Of a stretch of 64,000 bases of DNA, positions 1 through 7,972 are shown piece by piece. Location of the stretch: positions 1 through 64,000 of the forward strand of contig CAJXRZ010000028.1 of the NCBI GenBank assembly GCA_913060515.1, in the 5' to 3' direction. Position numbers and translations under genes: made by a program. The stretch comes from an uncultured Pseudomonadota bacterium. GTDB lineage: Bacteria > Myxococcota_A > UBA796 > CAJQPC01. The notes beneath the pieces are model-generated. The model ran no database searches. It saw nothing but the letters and a program-made list of their open reading frames with translations, and was not told the DNA's origin. Position 1 is the first letter of the stretch, and each line of letters opens with the position of its first letter.

Positions 1-47
1 GAGATTTCTGCCTGTCTCGTGGGCTCGGAGATGTGTATAAGAGACAG
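1..47 (+). other. Illumina Nextera adapter sequence (artefact)
   Basis: Bases 14-47 match the Nextera transposase read-2 adapter end to end, finishing with the Tn5 mosaic end AGATGTGTATAAGAGACAG. From memory, bases 1-5 (gagat) are the tail of the P7 primer and 6-13 (ttctgcct) have the position, length and sequence of a standard i7 index. This is library sequence left on the contig end, not genome. Translation of the mosaic end gives the familiar artefact peptides MYKRQ and MCIRDR, which would create a false start for the first gene. Confidence 0.97.
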
Positions 48-2117
48 GTTTTCGACGATGCGAGCCTCTCCCTGCGGCGCAAGGTGGAGCTGCTTCGCCG
101 CGCCGCCGAGGCAGTGGCCTTTGCCCACTCCCGGCAGGTTCTGCACCGGGACATCAAACCCGCCAACGTCATGGTCGGCCGTTTTGGCCAGGTCAAGGTC
201 TTGGATTGGGGTTTGGTGCGGGTAGGAGATCAGAGCCTCCTGGAGCCATCGGCGGCAGCGGCCCCTGAGATGACCCGCGCCGGCGAGGTCAGTGGAACCC
301 CGGCCTACATGCCCCCGGAGCAGGCCCGCGGAGAGCCCGTCGGCACCGCCGCCGATGTCTTTGCCTTGGGTGCCGTGCTCTACCGGCTCCTGCACCGGGC
401 CAGCCCGTACCCCGGCAGCACCGGCAGCCAGATCCTGGACCAGCTCCGCCGGGATGAGACCCCCAGCCCCAGCCAGGGCCCCGAAGCCCTGCAGGCCCTC
501 TGCGCCCAGTCCCTGCAGGCCCACCCCCTGGATCGCCCCAAGGACGCGGGGGCCTTCGTCGCGGCCCTGGCCGAGTGGCTGGAGAACGCCCAGGCCCAAG
601 CCCGGGCGCGGGCGCGCTTGGAGCAGGCCCAATCTTTGGAGGAGAAGCTCCGGGAGCTGCAGGAGCAAGAACGAGATCTGGAGAGGCTGGCCTCGCAGGC
701 GGGACACGCCCTGAAGAGCTGGAGTCCAATCGAGGACCAGCGCGCGCTCTGGGCTCTGGAGGACCAGATCCAGTCCCTCTCCCAACAGACCCAGCTCGCC
801 GAGGTCCAGTACATCAACGCCGTGCGCGCCGCCTTGAACGAGGCGGATTTGGACGCCGCGCACCAGGCCTTGGCTGACCACTACAAGGCGCGACACGCCC
901 AGGCGGATCGCGAGCGCGAGGTGGCCCAAGCGGCGCGTGCCCTGGAGCTGCTGGGCATCCACGACCGGGGGCCCCACCAGGACTACCTGGCCGGCTGGGG
1001 TTGGCTGGACCTGGACACCGAACCCCGGGGCGCGACGGTCACCGCCTACCGCTACGTGGAGCGGGAGCGCCGCCTGGTCCCCAAGCGCATCGGCGTGCTC
1101 GGCCAGACCCCCATCACCGGCATGCGCCTGGAGCATGGCAGCTACTTGCTGCGCGTGGAGAGTCCAGGCTGCGAGGTGCTGGAGCTGCCCGTCAAGATCG
1201 AGCGGGGTCAGAGGTGGAGCAATCTGCCGCCAGAGAAGCACCCGCGTGCCGGAGACCCTCGGGTTCGCCTACACCCCACCGGCACCCTGTCTCCAGACGA
1301 GGTCAGAGTCGCCGGCGGCTGGTTCCGAAGCGGCGACCCCCTGGCCAAAGACGGTCTGCCTTGGCGCCAAATCTGGGTGGACGACTTCGCCATGGCCAAG
1401 GTGCCCGTCACCAACGCCGACTACATCCTCTGGCTGGATGAGCTCGTTGAACAGGGGCAGGAGGACCAGGCCTTGGCCCACGCCCCGCGCTCTATGCCTC
1501 ACGCTGGAAACACTGATGGAACCCTGTATTACGGCCGTAAGCAGGACGGCCGTTTCGAGCTTGTGCCCGATGAGCAGGGCGATGTCTGGGGAGCCCAGTG
1601 GCCGGTGCTGTTGATCTCCGCCATCAGTGCGAGAGACTACGCGGCGTGGAAGGCCAAGCAGCTCAGGCAGAGCTGGCGTTTGCCCATGGAGCTGGAGCGA
1701 GAGAAGGCAGTGCGCGGCGTAGACGGTCGCATCTACAGTTGGGGAGACAGTCCCCAGGCCACCTACTCCACCAACCGAGAGGGTCGGCGGGGCCGGGCGG
1801 TGCCGGTGGACGTGGGCAGCTCGGAGACCGACATCAGCCCATACGGCGTGCGCGACGGCTGTGGGAATGTGCGGGAGATGTGTCTGGACCGCCGGCGGCC
1901 TGATCACCCGCTCCTGGAAGAGGGCTGGGCCAGGTTGCCACCTCTGCTCACCGAGGTGGAACGAGAAGACCCCTCCAACGCAGACTGGGGAGTACTGCGC
2001 GGAGGGGTCTGGTCTGTGGGTATCCGCCTCTGCCGAACAGGACAGCGGAGCTTCTACCCACTCAATCACCGAAGTTCTCTCTTGGGTCTGCGTCTGGCCC
2101 GCAGCCTAAAAGACTAG
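48..2117 (+). CDS. Ser/Thr protein kinase with C-terminal FGE-sulfatase domain, 5' truncated
   Basis: The 689 codons lack the N-terminal kinase lobe (P-loop, VAIK lysine), which lies beyond the contig end. Counting from base 48, the catalytic loop HRDIKPANV is at 33-41, the metal-binding motif is DWG (53-55) as often in bacterial PknB-like kinases, and the activation-segment end GTPAYMPPEQA is at 83-93. A charged, probably coiled-coil region rich in E, Q and R (about 180-310) follows, then a PEGA-like stretch (about 320-400). The C-terminal 250 residues resemble the formylglycine-generating/sulfatase-modifying-factor fold (AKVPVTNADY, GCGNVREMC, LRGGVW). Such kinase-FGE fusions are common in Myxococcota and Planctomycetota. 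The FGE part probably acts as a binding module rather than an oxidase (inference). Its stop overlaps that of the opposing gene by 4 bases in a shared CTAG. Confidence 0.9.
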   Translation, partial: VFDDASLSLRRKVELLRRAAEAVAFAHSRQVLHRDIKPANVMVGRFGQVKVLDWGLVRVGDQSLLEPSAAAAPEMTRAGEVSGTPAYMPPEQARGEPVGTAADVFALGAVLYRLLHRASPYPGSTGSQILDQLRRDETPSPSQGPEALQALCAQSLQAHPLDRPKDAGAFVAALAEWLENAQAQARARARLEQAQSLEEKLRELQEQERDLERLASQAGHALKSWSPIEDQRALWALEDQIQSLSQQTQLAEVQYINAVRAALNEADLDAAHQALADHYKARHAQADREREVAQAARALELLGIHDRGPHQDYLAGWGWLDLDTEPRGATVTAYRYVERERRLVPKRIGVLGQTPITGMRLEHGSYLLRVESPGCEVLELPVKIERGQRWSNLPPEKHPRAGDPRVRLHPTGTLSPDEVRVAGGWFRSGDPLAKDGLPWRQIWVDDFAMAKVPVTNADYILWLDELVEQGQEDQALAHAPRSMPHAGNTDGTLYYGRKQDGRFELVPDEQGDVWGAQWPVLLISAISARDYAAWKAKQLRQSWRLPMELEREKAVRGVDGRIYSWGDSPQATYSTNREGRRGRAVPVDVGSSETDISPYGVRDGCGNVREMCLDRRRPDHPLLEEGWARLPPLLTEVEREDPSNADWGVLRGGVWSVGIRLCRTGQRSFYPLNHRSSLLGLRLARSLKD

Positions 2118-3178
2118 TTCGGCCAGTTCAGCGGGAAGCCCGTGCTGGCGCCTGGGAAGCCCGTCGAGGTGGGGTCCGTGATGTCCTGGAATTCGGTCTT
2201 GTCGTGCCAGGTGCTGATGACCCAGTCCATCTCCCGAAGCTGCTGCTCCGTCTCAGGATCGATGATGCCGCGGCCAGTCCCCAGGGGCATGTTCATGTAG
2301 GGCGCCTGTGTGTTGTAGGTGCCGTTGACCCCGTACTCCACCTCGTTGACGCGCACGACGATGTTGGCGTCGGCCGGGTATCCAGCGAGCAGGTAGTTCT
2401 CGAAGTAGCCGGGTCGGGGGTTGTTGGGGCTCTGGTTGACGTGTTGCCAAGCAGGGCCGGGCATCACGTAGGTGGCGCCGCCAAAGACCATGCTGGTCTG
2501 GGGGCCGTCCGTGTAGAGCACCGCTGCGGTGCCGTAGGTCTCCAAGGCGTAGAGCACGATGGGCATGCTGTTGTTGGAGATGGTCTGGGGCACGGAGTAG
2601 TTCGGGGGCCCGAAGTTGCCGCTGCGTGCGTCGCCCACCAGGCTGTACTCCAGCCAGCAACCGGGGATGCTGGGGTCGTTCTGGCTCTCCACGTTGTCCA
2701 TGGCGACCGTCATGGTCCACTGGTAGACCCGGATGTTCCGGAACTCGGCCCAGGTCAGGATCTGGTTGGCCGGATCCGGCATGAAGTAGAAGTCCACCAG
2801 GTCTGGCGGAAGCTGGGCCAAGTCGCTGGGCAGCAGGTTTGGACAGTCGTCCAGGGGCGGCGGCGGGTTGGCCGTGCTGTTGTTGCTCAGGATCTCTTGG
2901 GCGAGCTGCTCGCAGACCTTCGGCAGGGTGGGAGCGCTGGAGCCCATGTGCTTGTCCAGCTTGGCCTTGAGCGCTTGAGCGCTGTGCAGGAAGAGCAGCT
3001 GGTCAATGCCGAACTGCACACCGATCTCCTCGTTCCAGTTGTCGCAGACTTGGTCGAAGGGGCCGGGGGTGCCCACGGTGAAGGTCTGGTCTTCCGGCAC
3101 GGCGGTGTCGGCCGTATCGTCCAGGCCCAAGTCAGAGAAGGAGGTGCATCCGGCCAGCAGGCCCAGCAAAGTCAACAT
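2114..3178 (-). CDS. Hypothetical lipoprotein
   Basis: The protein has 354 residues. The start is chosen at MLTLLGLLAGC because it opens a lipoprotein signal with lipobox LLAGC and has GGAG seven bases upstream. Longer in-frame starts add a non-signal N-terminus. After the lipid-bearing cysteine comes a short acidic linker (DDTADTAVPED), then a globular region rich in N, P and aromatic residues with about eight cysteines in the whole protein. I recognise no catalytic motif or family. It is the last gene of a reverse-strand run with two other exported proteins and probably sits at the cell surface or in the periplasm (inference). Confidence 0.75.
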   Translation of the reverse strand: MLTLLGLLAGCTSFSDLGLDDTADTAVPEDQTFTVGTPGPFDQVCDNWNEEIGVQFGIDQLLFLHSAQALKAKLDKHMGSSAPTLPKVCEQLAQEILSNNSTANPPPPLDDCPNLLPSDLAQLPPDLVDFYFMPDPANQILTWAEFRNIRVYQWTMTVAMDNVESQNDPSIPGCWLEYSLVGDARSGNFGPPNYSVPQTISNNSMPIVLYALETYGTAAVLYTDGPQTSMVFGGATYVMPGPAWQHVNQSPNNPRPGYFENYLLAGYPADANIVVRVNEVEYGVNGTYNTQAPYMNMPLGTGRGIIDPETEQQLREMDWVISTWHDKTEFQDITDPTSTGFPGASTGFPLNWPN

Positions 3179-3304
3179 GGTCAAGCTCCAGGTCAGGGGA
3201 GGGGTCGAGCGGCATGCCCGATGGTGTACACCTTCTACCGAGTCCGGCCGGCGGTGTGACCCCTCGGTGATCCCACATGGGCTGTCGATTGGCCCCAGGT
3301 GCAT

Positions 3305-3330
3305 GCTGAGCGGAGAGGTTTTTGCTCAGC
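3305..3330 (-). terminator. Possible stem-loop at a gene end
   Basis: GCTGAGC and GCTCAGC form a perfect 7-bp inverted repeat around a 12-base loop, overlapping the stop codon of the reverse-strand gene ending at 3326. There is no T-run after the stem, so it is not a classical intrinsic terminator. It could be an mRNA 3'-end hairpin. Confidence 0.3.
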
Positions 3331-4027
3331 CGCCCAGACGAATGCTCTCGCTCTCTCCACCCACCGCGCGGATGAAGTCCACCATGCTGCCCCCACTGGT
3401 CTCAAAGCTGCCAGAGACCACGGACTGCAGGGTGAGACGGGCCTGCATCCAGCTCCCTTCTTCGGCCGTGTGCAGCTTGGGGTGGGTGACCTGAGTCTGC
3501 TCCCCCCAGCGCTCCAAGGCGTTGAGCTGCTCTACAGCTTCCAACACGACCTCGTCCTGGCCACGCGTCATCCAAGCCTGGGCCTCTGGGGTAAACCAGT
3601 GTCCAGCTTGGTCCACAGCCTCTGGATGGGCCAGCAGGTAGCGCGCCACGCCGAGCTGAAGGGCCACGTGGTTCATCTGCCGAAACTGTGCCCGCAGGGC
3701 CTGCATGCGCACGGTGTCCATTCGGGACCGGGGTGCTTGGGTGCGTAGCTCGTCCCCCAAGGCGGTGAGCACCAGCTCTTTGTAGCGCTCGGGCTTGGGG
3801 TGGCTCTCCAAGCCACGGAGCTCGACCGGCAGAATGACCTCAACGTAGAGCGGTGTGGCCACGGCCAAGTCTTGCTCTGGCAGCAAGGCCAAGAGGGGGG
3901 AGGCGATCTCGTGCATGTTGATGGAGTCCTGGTGCCCGGAGATGGAGGGCTCGGAGGGCGGCTCAGCAGTCTCTGGCTCAAACGAGGTCAGGCTGGCCAT
4001 CAGCCCCCACAACGCGAGCAGGGGCAT
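3326..4027 (-). CDS. Hypothetical exported protein
   Basis: The protein has 233 residues. The N-terminus MPLLALWGLMASLTSF looks like a short signal peptide without a lipobox, followed by a Pro/Glu-rich linker. The rest is predicted mostly helical (long stretches of A, L, E, Q, R) with one MNHVALQLGVARYL segment. No recognised domain. The start lies two bases after the stop of the upstream HExxH-protein gene, so the two are probably co-translated and functionally linked. The partner role is unknown. Confidence 0.7.
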   Translation of the reverse strand: MPLLALWGLMASLTSFEPETAEPPSEPSISGHQDSINMHEIASPLLALLPEQDLAVATPLYVEVILPVELRGLESHPKPERYKELVLTALGDELRTQAPRSRMDTVRMQALRAQFRQMNHVALQLGVARYLLAHPEAVDQAGHWFTPEAQAWMTRGQDEVVLEAVEQLNALERWGEQTQVTHPKLHTAEEGSWMQARLTLQSVVSGSFETSGGSMVDFIRAVGGESESIRLGG

Positions 4028-4029
4028 TC

Positions 4030-4800
4030 TTAGAACAGCGCTGCAGCAGCGGTAAAGTTGCCGGCTTGCATCAAGGCCAACCAGTTGTCGTAGCGGTCTG
4101 GCACTGTGTTCATCGCATCCTTGAGCGCTTTGTATTGGCCGTCGAAATAGGCACGGGCCAACAAGTTGTGGCCCTTGTCCAGGCCGGTGGCGACCGCGTA
4201 CATCGCATCATGTTGGGCCTGGTAGTTGTGCTCCCGGCGGATGTTGACCCTGGAGCAGAGCAGGCGCGTGAAGAGCTCAGTCGTGCCCTCGTTCACGTTG
4301 AAGCCCATCGTGGTCGCGTAGGAGCTGTGGGTGAAGAGGTGCATGGACTCGTGCACAGCTGTTCCAGGGGTGCCCCGGTTCTTGTGCAGCACGATGCGGC
4401 CGTTGTCCTCGAAGGCGTTGACCCCAAAGGCCCGAGCCTCAGCCTCGGTGAAGAGCGCGCCGGTGTTCGGGTTCCGGCGTTGGATGGCGTAGGCCACCCA
4501 CTCCGCCTCAAAGGCTGCGTCATCCAAGATCGCTATGCGGCCGTCAACGCCGTTGCCATCGGAGTCGAAGCTGGACTGGATGTAGTAGTTGAAGAACTCG
4601 TCGGCCTGGACGAAGGCGTCCACCTCTTCACCTGTGGTGTGATCGACCTCGCCGCCGCCAAAGAGATTGCTGAGGAAGTCCGCGTTCGGCGCCTCGTGCA
4701 GGTGCTCCCCGTGCTCGTGCTCGTGTGCGCTGTGGGCCGTCTCGCTGCTGTTCTGCTGAACATCGCTCGCGGTGACCGGTCTACGCTGCTTCTGAGCCAT
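4030..4800 (-). CDS. Putative zinc metallopeptidase-like protein (HESMH)
   Basis: The protein has 256 residues, with GGGAGG five bases before the ATG. The N-terminus has no signal peptide but a His/Glu cluster (HSAHEHEHGEHLHEAP, about residues 23-38). The core has AVHESMHLF, which fits the zincin HExxH metal-binding helix. About 20 residues further on, NEGTTELFTRLLC could supply the third ligand or the downstream helix Glu. A segment FDSDGNGVDGRI may bind calcium. The family is not recognised. The HExxH plus NEGxTE arrangement suggests an active metallopeptidase or a peptidase-derived toxin/effector (inference). The His cluster may load metal. It sits between an FHA regulator gene and two exported-protein genes on the same strand. 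Confidence 0.6.
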   Translation of the reverse strand: MAQKQRRPVTASDVQQNSSETAHSAHEHEHGEHLHEAPNADFLSNLFGGGEVDHTTGEEVDAFVQADEFFNYYIQSSFDSDGNGVDGRIAILDDAAFEAEWVAYAIQRRNPNTGALFTEAEARAFGVNAFEDNGRIVLHKNRGTPGTAVHESMHLFTHSSYATTMGFNVNEGTTELFTRLLCSRVNIRREHNYQAQHDAMYAVATGLDKGHNLLARAYFDGQYKALKDAMNTVPDRYDNWLALMQAGNFTAAAALF

Positions 4801-4834
4801 TCAAGCCTCCCAAAGCAGCAGTGTAGCAGTGTGT

Positions 4835-5722
4835 TTAGGAGGCGTCTGTGAGGGTATCTTCGGGGCGAAGGACCAACTCGAAGAGACCGCTGTGGTCCGA
4901 GCGCACCAGATTGGCTCGAATTCCTACGCTGCGTAGCTTCTCGCGTAGGCGGCCAAGCACAGTATCAAAGCGCTTTCTCAGCATGTGTGCGTCGATGTCT
5001 TCGGTCCAGATCTCCCGAGCCAGGGCCTCCCATTGCAGGGGCTCTCCTACGGCGGCCAGCTCGCTGATCAGGCGGGCTGCGCGGCCTGCGATGCGCACGC
5101 TGGGGTGGCCGGCCCGGTGGATGGTCACGGCGTCAAAGCGGCAGATGATCTCCATCGCTGCTTGCACGCGGCCCTCGGCGATGGTGGCGTTGCCCGCGGT
5201 GGAGAGGGAGAGCCAGTTCAGCTTGACCAGGTGTGGCCCCAAGCTTCGGGTCCAGCCGGCCTCTACCTCCTCGATGCCCGCGCTGGTGCGCACCTGCCAC
5301 TGCTCATCGCTCTCGAAGAACACCGCCAAGGCGTCCTCGTGGGTGCCTGGACGCAGGGATGGACCCGGCATCAGGGAGCAGACGCCCGAGAGTGGGCTGG
5401 GGGGCAGCCCCTCGCCTTCGATGGCCAGCACCCGGTTCGGCAGGATGACGTTGAGCACCTCCACGGAGAGGGTGCGGGTGAAGAAGATCACCTGCCCGGG
5501 TGCCAGGACCAGCTCCCGCTGCGGCTCCCCGTTCACGGCAAAGAGACCGCGCAGGGCCAGTAGCTTCAGAGAGCTGCCCCTCAAGCTGACCATGGCGTGT
5601 GCCTCGGAGACTTGGGGGTCACTTAGGCACAGAGCGGCGGACCAGATCCGGCCGACCAAGTCGCCGTGACTCAGCTGGTAGATGCGCCCGTCGGGGGCAC
5701 GCAGCGTGACGTGGGCCTGCAC
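4835..5722 (-). CDS. FHA-domain protein with C-terminal winged-helix (regulator)
   Basis: The protein has 295 residues with a GTG start (GGAGG upstream) one base after the stop of the preceding hydrolase gene. Residues 1-75 look like a forkhead-associated domain: GRIW, then SEAHAMVSLRG in place of the usual S-x-x-H core, then VNGEP. FHA domains bind phospho-threonine peptides. The C-terminal 100 residues (EPLQWEALAREIW to LRSDHSGLFEL-like end) resemble an OmpR-type winged helix: MLRKRFDTVLGRLREKLR followed by a beta hairpin. This domain order recurs in Myxococcota regulators read by Ser/Thr kinases. The truncated kinase at the window start is a candidate partner, but that is only proximity. 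Confidence 0.7.
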   Translation of the reverse strand: MQAHVTLRAPDGRIYQLSHGDLVGRIWSAALCLSDPQVSEAHAMVSLRGSSLKLLALRGLFAVNGEPQRELVLAPGQVIFFTRTLSVEVLNVILPNRVLAIEGEGLPPSPLSGVCSLMPGPSLRPGTHEDALAVFFESDEQWQVRTSAGIEEVEAGWTRSLGPHLVKLNWLSLSTAGNATIAEGRVQAAMEIICRFDAVTIHRAGHPSVRIAGRAARLISELAAVGEPLQWEALAREIWTEDIDAHMLRKRFDTVLGRLREKLRSVGIRANLVRSDHSGLFELVLRPEDTLTDAS

Positions 5723-5723
5723 T

Positions 5724-6476
5724 TCAGGCCTCCATCACGCGCTGCAGGAAGGTGTCCAAGGCGCTCAGGTAGGCCTGGGTGTTCTGGCCAAGGATGTCGT
5801 TGTGTCCGCCGTAGGGCAGCATGGCCAAGGTGCCGTTCTGGGCGGCCGCGTGGTTGTCCCGGGCGTGGTCCGGGGTGACCAAGTCGTCCCCTTCGGCGTG
5901 CAGGAAGAGGGAGGGCCCGGGGTAGGCCTGCAGCTTGGCCTCGTGGTTCAGGCGGCTGTGGATGGCATCGATCATCTCGTCCAGATCGGAGCCGAGCTCC
6001 TCTGGGGACATGCGCAGCAGCAGGCGCTGGAGCACGTCGTGGATGCCGCTCTCGATCACCAACCCAGCGGTGCTTGGGTAGCGCTTGATCCACTCCAGGG
6101 CGTAGAGGCTGCCCACGCTGCGGCCAAAGACCACGCAGCGCTCGGGGGGGGCGCCTACGGCCTCGGCGATGGCGGGGATGTCATCGAGCATCTTGCCCAT
6201 CTGGGGGGTGCCGGTGCTCGCGCCGTAGCCGCGGTACTCCACCAGGAAGACCTCGTAGCCGCTGCGGTGCGCGATCTTGGGGAAGAGATCCATCCAGTCG
6301 CGCACGATCTCCCCGTTGCCGTGGAAGTGCACCAACACGGGGCGGTCGCTGGGAGGAGCGCTTCGCCAGCAGGCCAGCTCGGCGCCTTCGACCTGCACGC
6401 GCGAGGCGCCAGGCAGGGCGCTTGCCCGTGGAAAGAAGTAGCGCTCGGAGATGATGGGATGGTCGAGTAGGGACAT
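5724..6476 (-). CDS. Alpha/beta hydrolase (ABHD13/17-like)
   Basis: The protein has 250 residues and no signal peptide. It shows the alpha/beta-hydrolase landmarks in order: oxyanion strand VLVHFHGNGEI, then VEYRGYGAS, the nucleophile elbow FGRSVGS (Ser in G-x-S-x-G form GRSVG), the acid in HAEGDDLVTP and the His in PYGGHNDI. The 'HGNGE...YRGYG' signature is that of the ABHD12/13/17-like serine hydrolases, whose members act on acyl esters or thioesters. The substrate here is unknown. It heads a reverse-strand group with the FHA regulator. Confidence 0.8.
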   Translation of the reverse strand: MSLLDHPIISERYFFPRASALPGASRVQVEGAELACWRSAPPSDRPVLVHFHGNGEIVRDWMDLFPKIAHRSGYEVFLVEYRGYGASTGTPQMGKMLDDIPAIAEAVGAPPERCVVFGRSVGSLYALEWIKRYPSTAGLVIESGIHDVLQRLLLRMSPEELGSDLDEMIDAIHSRLNHEAKLQAYPGPSLFLHAEGDDLVTPDHARDNHAAAQNGTLAMLPYGGHNDILGQNTQAYLSALDTFLQRVMEA

Positions 6477-6567
6477 GGGCAGACTTTAGCCCGCTCGGTG
6501 GCTGTGAACATTGCATCCTGCGCACCTCTGGCCTCGCTTGGGGCTACCATCCCCCCAAGGAGTCCCC

Positions 6568-6759
6568 ATGGAAGTCACCCGAGAAGTTGTGGTTGAGATG
6601 ATCGAAGAGGACTCCACTCTCTGGACCCTCAAGCGCATTGAGATGGACCAAGTCATGGCGGTGCTCAAAGAGCATCACCCGGTCATCAAGGACGAGGATG
6701 CGCTCTTTGAGGCACTGCTCGACGTGATGTACAAGACGCGGCCGACCGGCCCAATCTAG
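6568..6759 (+). CDS. Small hypothetical protein
   Basis: The protein has 63 residues. The start at 6568 is fixed by AGGAG five bases upstream, and an earlier in-frame ATG has no such site. The sequence is acidic and helical (EVVVEMIEEDSTLWTLKRIEMDQVM) with a second helix rich in D and E, and no cysteines or membrane segment. It lies alone on the forward strand between two reverse-strand units. No family recognised. Codon use and the strong ribosome-binding site support a real gene. Confidence 0.65.
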   Translation: MEVTREVVVEMIEEDSTLWTLKRIEMDQVMAVLKEHHPVIKDEDALFEALLDVMYKTRPTGPI

Positions 6760-6768
6760 GGCGCAGGG

Positions 6769-7416
6769 CTAAAAGCCGGTCAGCCAGCTGGCCAAGTGTG
6801 CGGTCGCGCTTCGCGGAATCAGAGGCCCGTCCCGCGCCACCAAAACCACGCAGGGGCCATCCTCGTGTACCCGCATGTCGTGCTCGTGCTCCGGCCCGCG
6901 TTCCGAGACGTCCCCCGGCAGGAAGTCTTGGTCCAGATCGCTAAAGCCGCCGGTGAGCACCAGGTTGAACTCTGCCCCGTGGTGGCTGTGGGTGGGCACA
7001 CGAAAGCCGGGGCGCATGCTCACCAGGGCCAGGGGGGTCTGGCCGATTCGCACCCCCAGCTCCACCTGCTTGACCCGGCCGGGCACCACGCTCTTCCAGT
7101 CGCGGTTCTGCAGGTAGGGCCAGAGGGGCTCGGGGATCTCAAAGCCGGTCTTTAGAGCAGGTCTGGGCACCACCACCGCTGTTTCTGGGGCTTCATCCAG
7201 TCGGGCCAAGAGCATGGGAAGGGCGTCCTTTGCCAACGAGGCCACCGGGGCGCTCTCCATGCCTGCGGCCAGCGTCTGCTCCAGGCGGGCCACGACCTCT
7301 CTGGCCTGGGGATTCAGGCTCAGGTGGGCGGCCGCCAGCAAGCTCATGGCCTCGCTGCTCTGACCTGCGGCGTAGGCCAGGAGAAGCTCTTCGCTCAGAA
7401 GGTGGGCTGTCCTCAC
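6769..7416 (-). CDS. ChrR-like cupin anti-sigma factor lacking the zinc-finger cysteines
   Basis: The protein has 215 residues with a GTG start that overlaps the sigma-factor stop (GTGA) and GGAG five bases upstream. It aligns along its length with ChrR of Rhodobacter sphaeroides. The N-terminal anti-sigma domain keeps LLAYAAG, SEAMSLLAAAHLSL, H5 and H31, but the two zinc cysteines of ChrR (C35, C38) are N35 and A38. The C-terminal cupin keeps metal ligands H143, H145 and E149 in THSHHGAEF and a later EHEHD. ChrR holds its ECF sigma inactive until singlet oxygen triggers release. Here the sigma-binding domain would have to fold without a C-x-x-C zinc site. It is the last gene of the DUF4331/TPR/sigma operon. 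Confidence 0.85.
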   Translation of the reverse strand: MRTAHLLSEELLLAYAAGQSSEAMSLLAAAHLSLNPQAREVVARLEQTLAAGMESAPVASLAKDALPMLLARLDEAPETAVVVPRPALKTGFEIPEPLWPYLQNRDWKSVVPGRVKQVELGVRIGQTPLALVSMRPGFRVPTHSHHGAEFNLVLTGGFSDLDQDFLPGDVSERGPEHEHDMRVHEDGPCVVLVARDGPLIPRSATAHLASWLTGF

Positions 7417-7937
7417 GAGGTCTCCATGTGGGCGCGGAGGGCGCGTAGACCCAGGCGGGTCCGTGACTTGATGGTACCCAAGGGCAAACCCAGACGCTCG
7501 GCGATCTGCGCCTGGGTCTGGAACTCAAAGAAGCTGTAGCGCAGCACGGCAGCTTGGGCAGGCGGCAGCTTGTTCAGGTTCTCCAGCAGCTGTGCGCTGT
7601 CTTGGTGTCGGGCCAGGGCCTTGTCCGCACCGGGCTCGGGCTCCGGAGGGGGAGGCGGCTCGGGCCGTCGCATCTTGCGCACCCGGTCCACGTACTTGTT
7701 TCGCGCGATGGTGTAGATCCAGGTGCTCGCCTGAGCGCGGGTCGGATCGAAGCGCGAGGCCTGGCGCCAGATGGCCAGAAAGGTCTCTTGAACCACCTCT
7801 TCGGCCTGGGCATCGCTGGCGCCCTTGCGCATCATCATGCCCTTGATGCGCGGCGCGAAGTGCTCGAAGAGCGCAGCGAAGGCCTGGCGGTCTGCGTGCT
7901 GACCGACGGCCTGCAAGTGTTCGGTGAGCTGCGACAC
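7413..7937 (-). CDS. ECF sigma factor, RpoE/ChrR (ECF11)-like
   Basis: About 174 residues. The start is uncertain. I use GTG at 7937, which gives a normal ECF N-terminus. TTG at 7946 sits better behind GGGGT. ATG at 8093 would overlap the upstream gene by 120 bases. Region 2 is clear: FAALFEHFAPRIKGMMMRKG, EEVVQETFLAIWRQA, then ASTWIYTIARNKYVD. Region 4 is clear: LPPAQAAVLRYSFFE and IAERLGLPLGTIKSRTRLGL. A Pro/Glu linker (PPPPPEPEPG) joins them. Pairing with a ChrR-like cupin and a TGATCC...AAAGA promoter upstream of the operon indicates the singlet-oxygen/organic-peroxide class of ECF factors. It probably autoregulates from 10477. Confidence 0.9.
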   Translation of the reverse strand: MSQLTEHLQAVGQHADRQAFAALFEHFAPRIKGMMMRKGASDAQAEEVVQETFLAIWRQASRFDPTRAQASTWIYTIARNKYVDRVRKMRRPEPPPPPEPEPGADKALARHQDSAQLLENLNKLPPAQAAVLRYSFFEFQTQAQIAERLGLPLGTIKSRTRLGLRALRAHMETS

Positions 7938-7972
7938 GAAGCGCAAGCTACCCCGCTCTGGCGTCTCTCGTG

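Noticed and set aside
19-225. Short frame starting with MGSEMCIRDR
   Set aside because: It is the translation of the Nextera adapter and continues out of the kinase frame.
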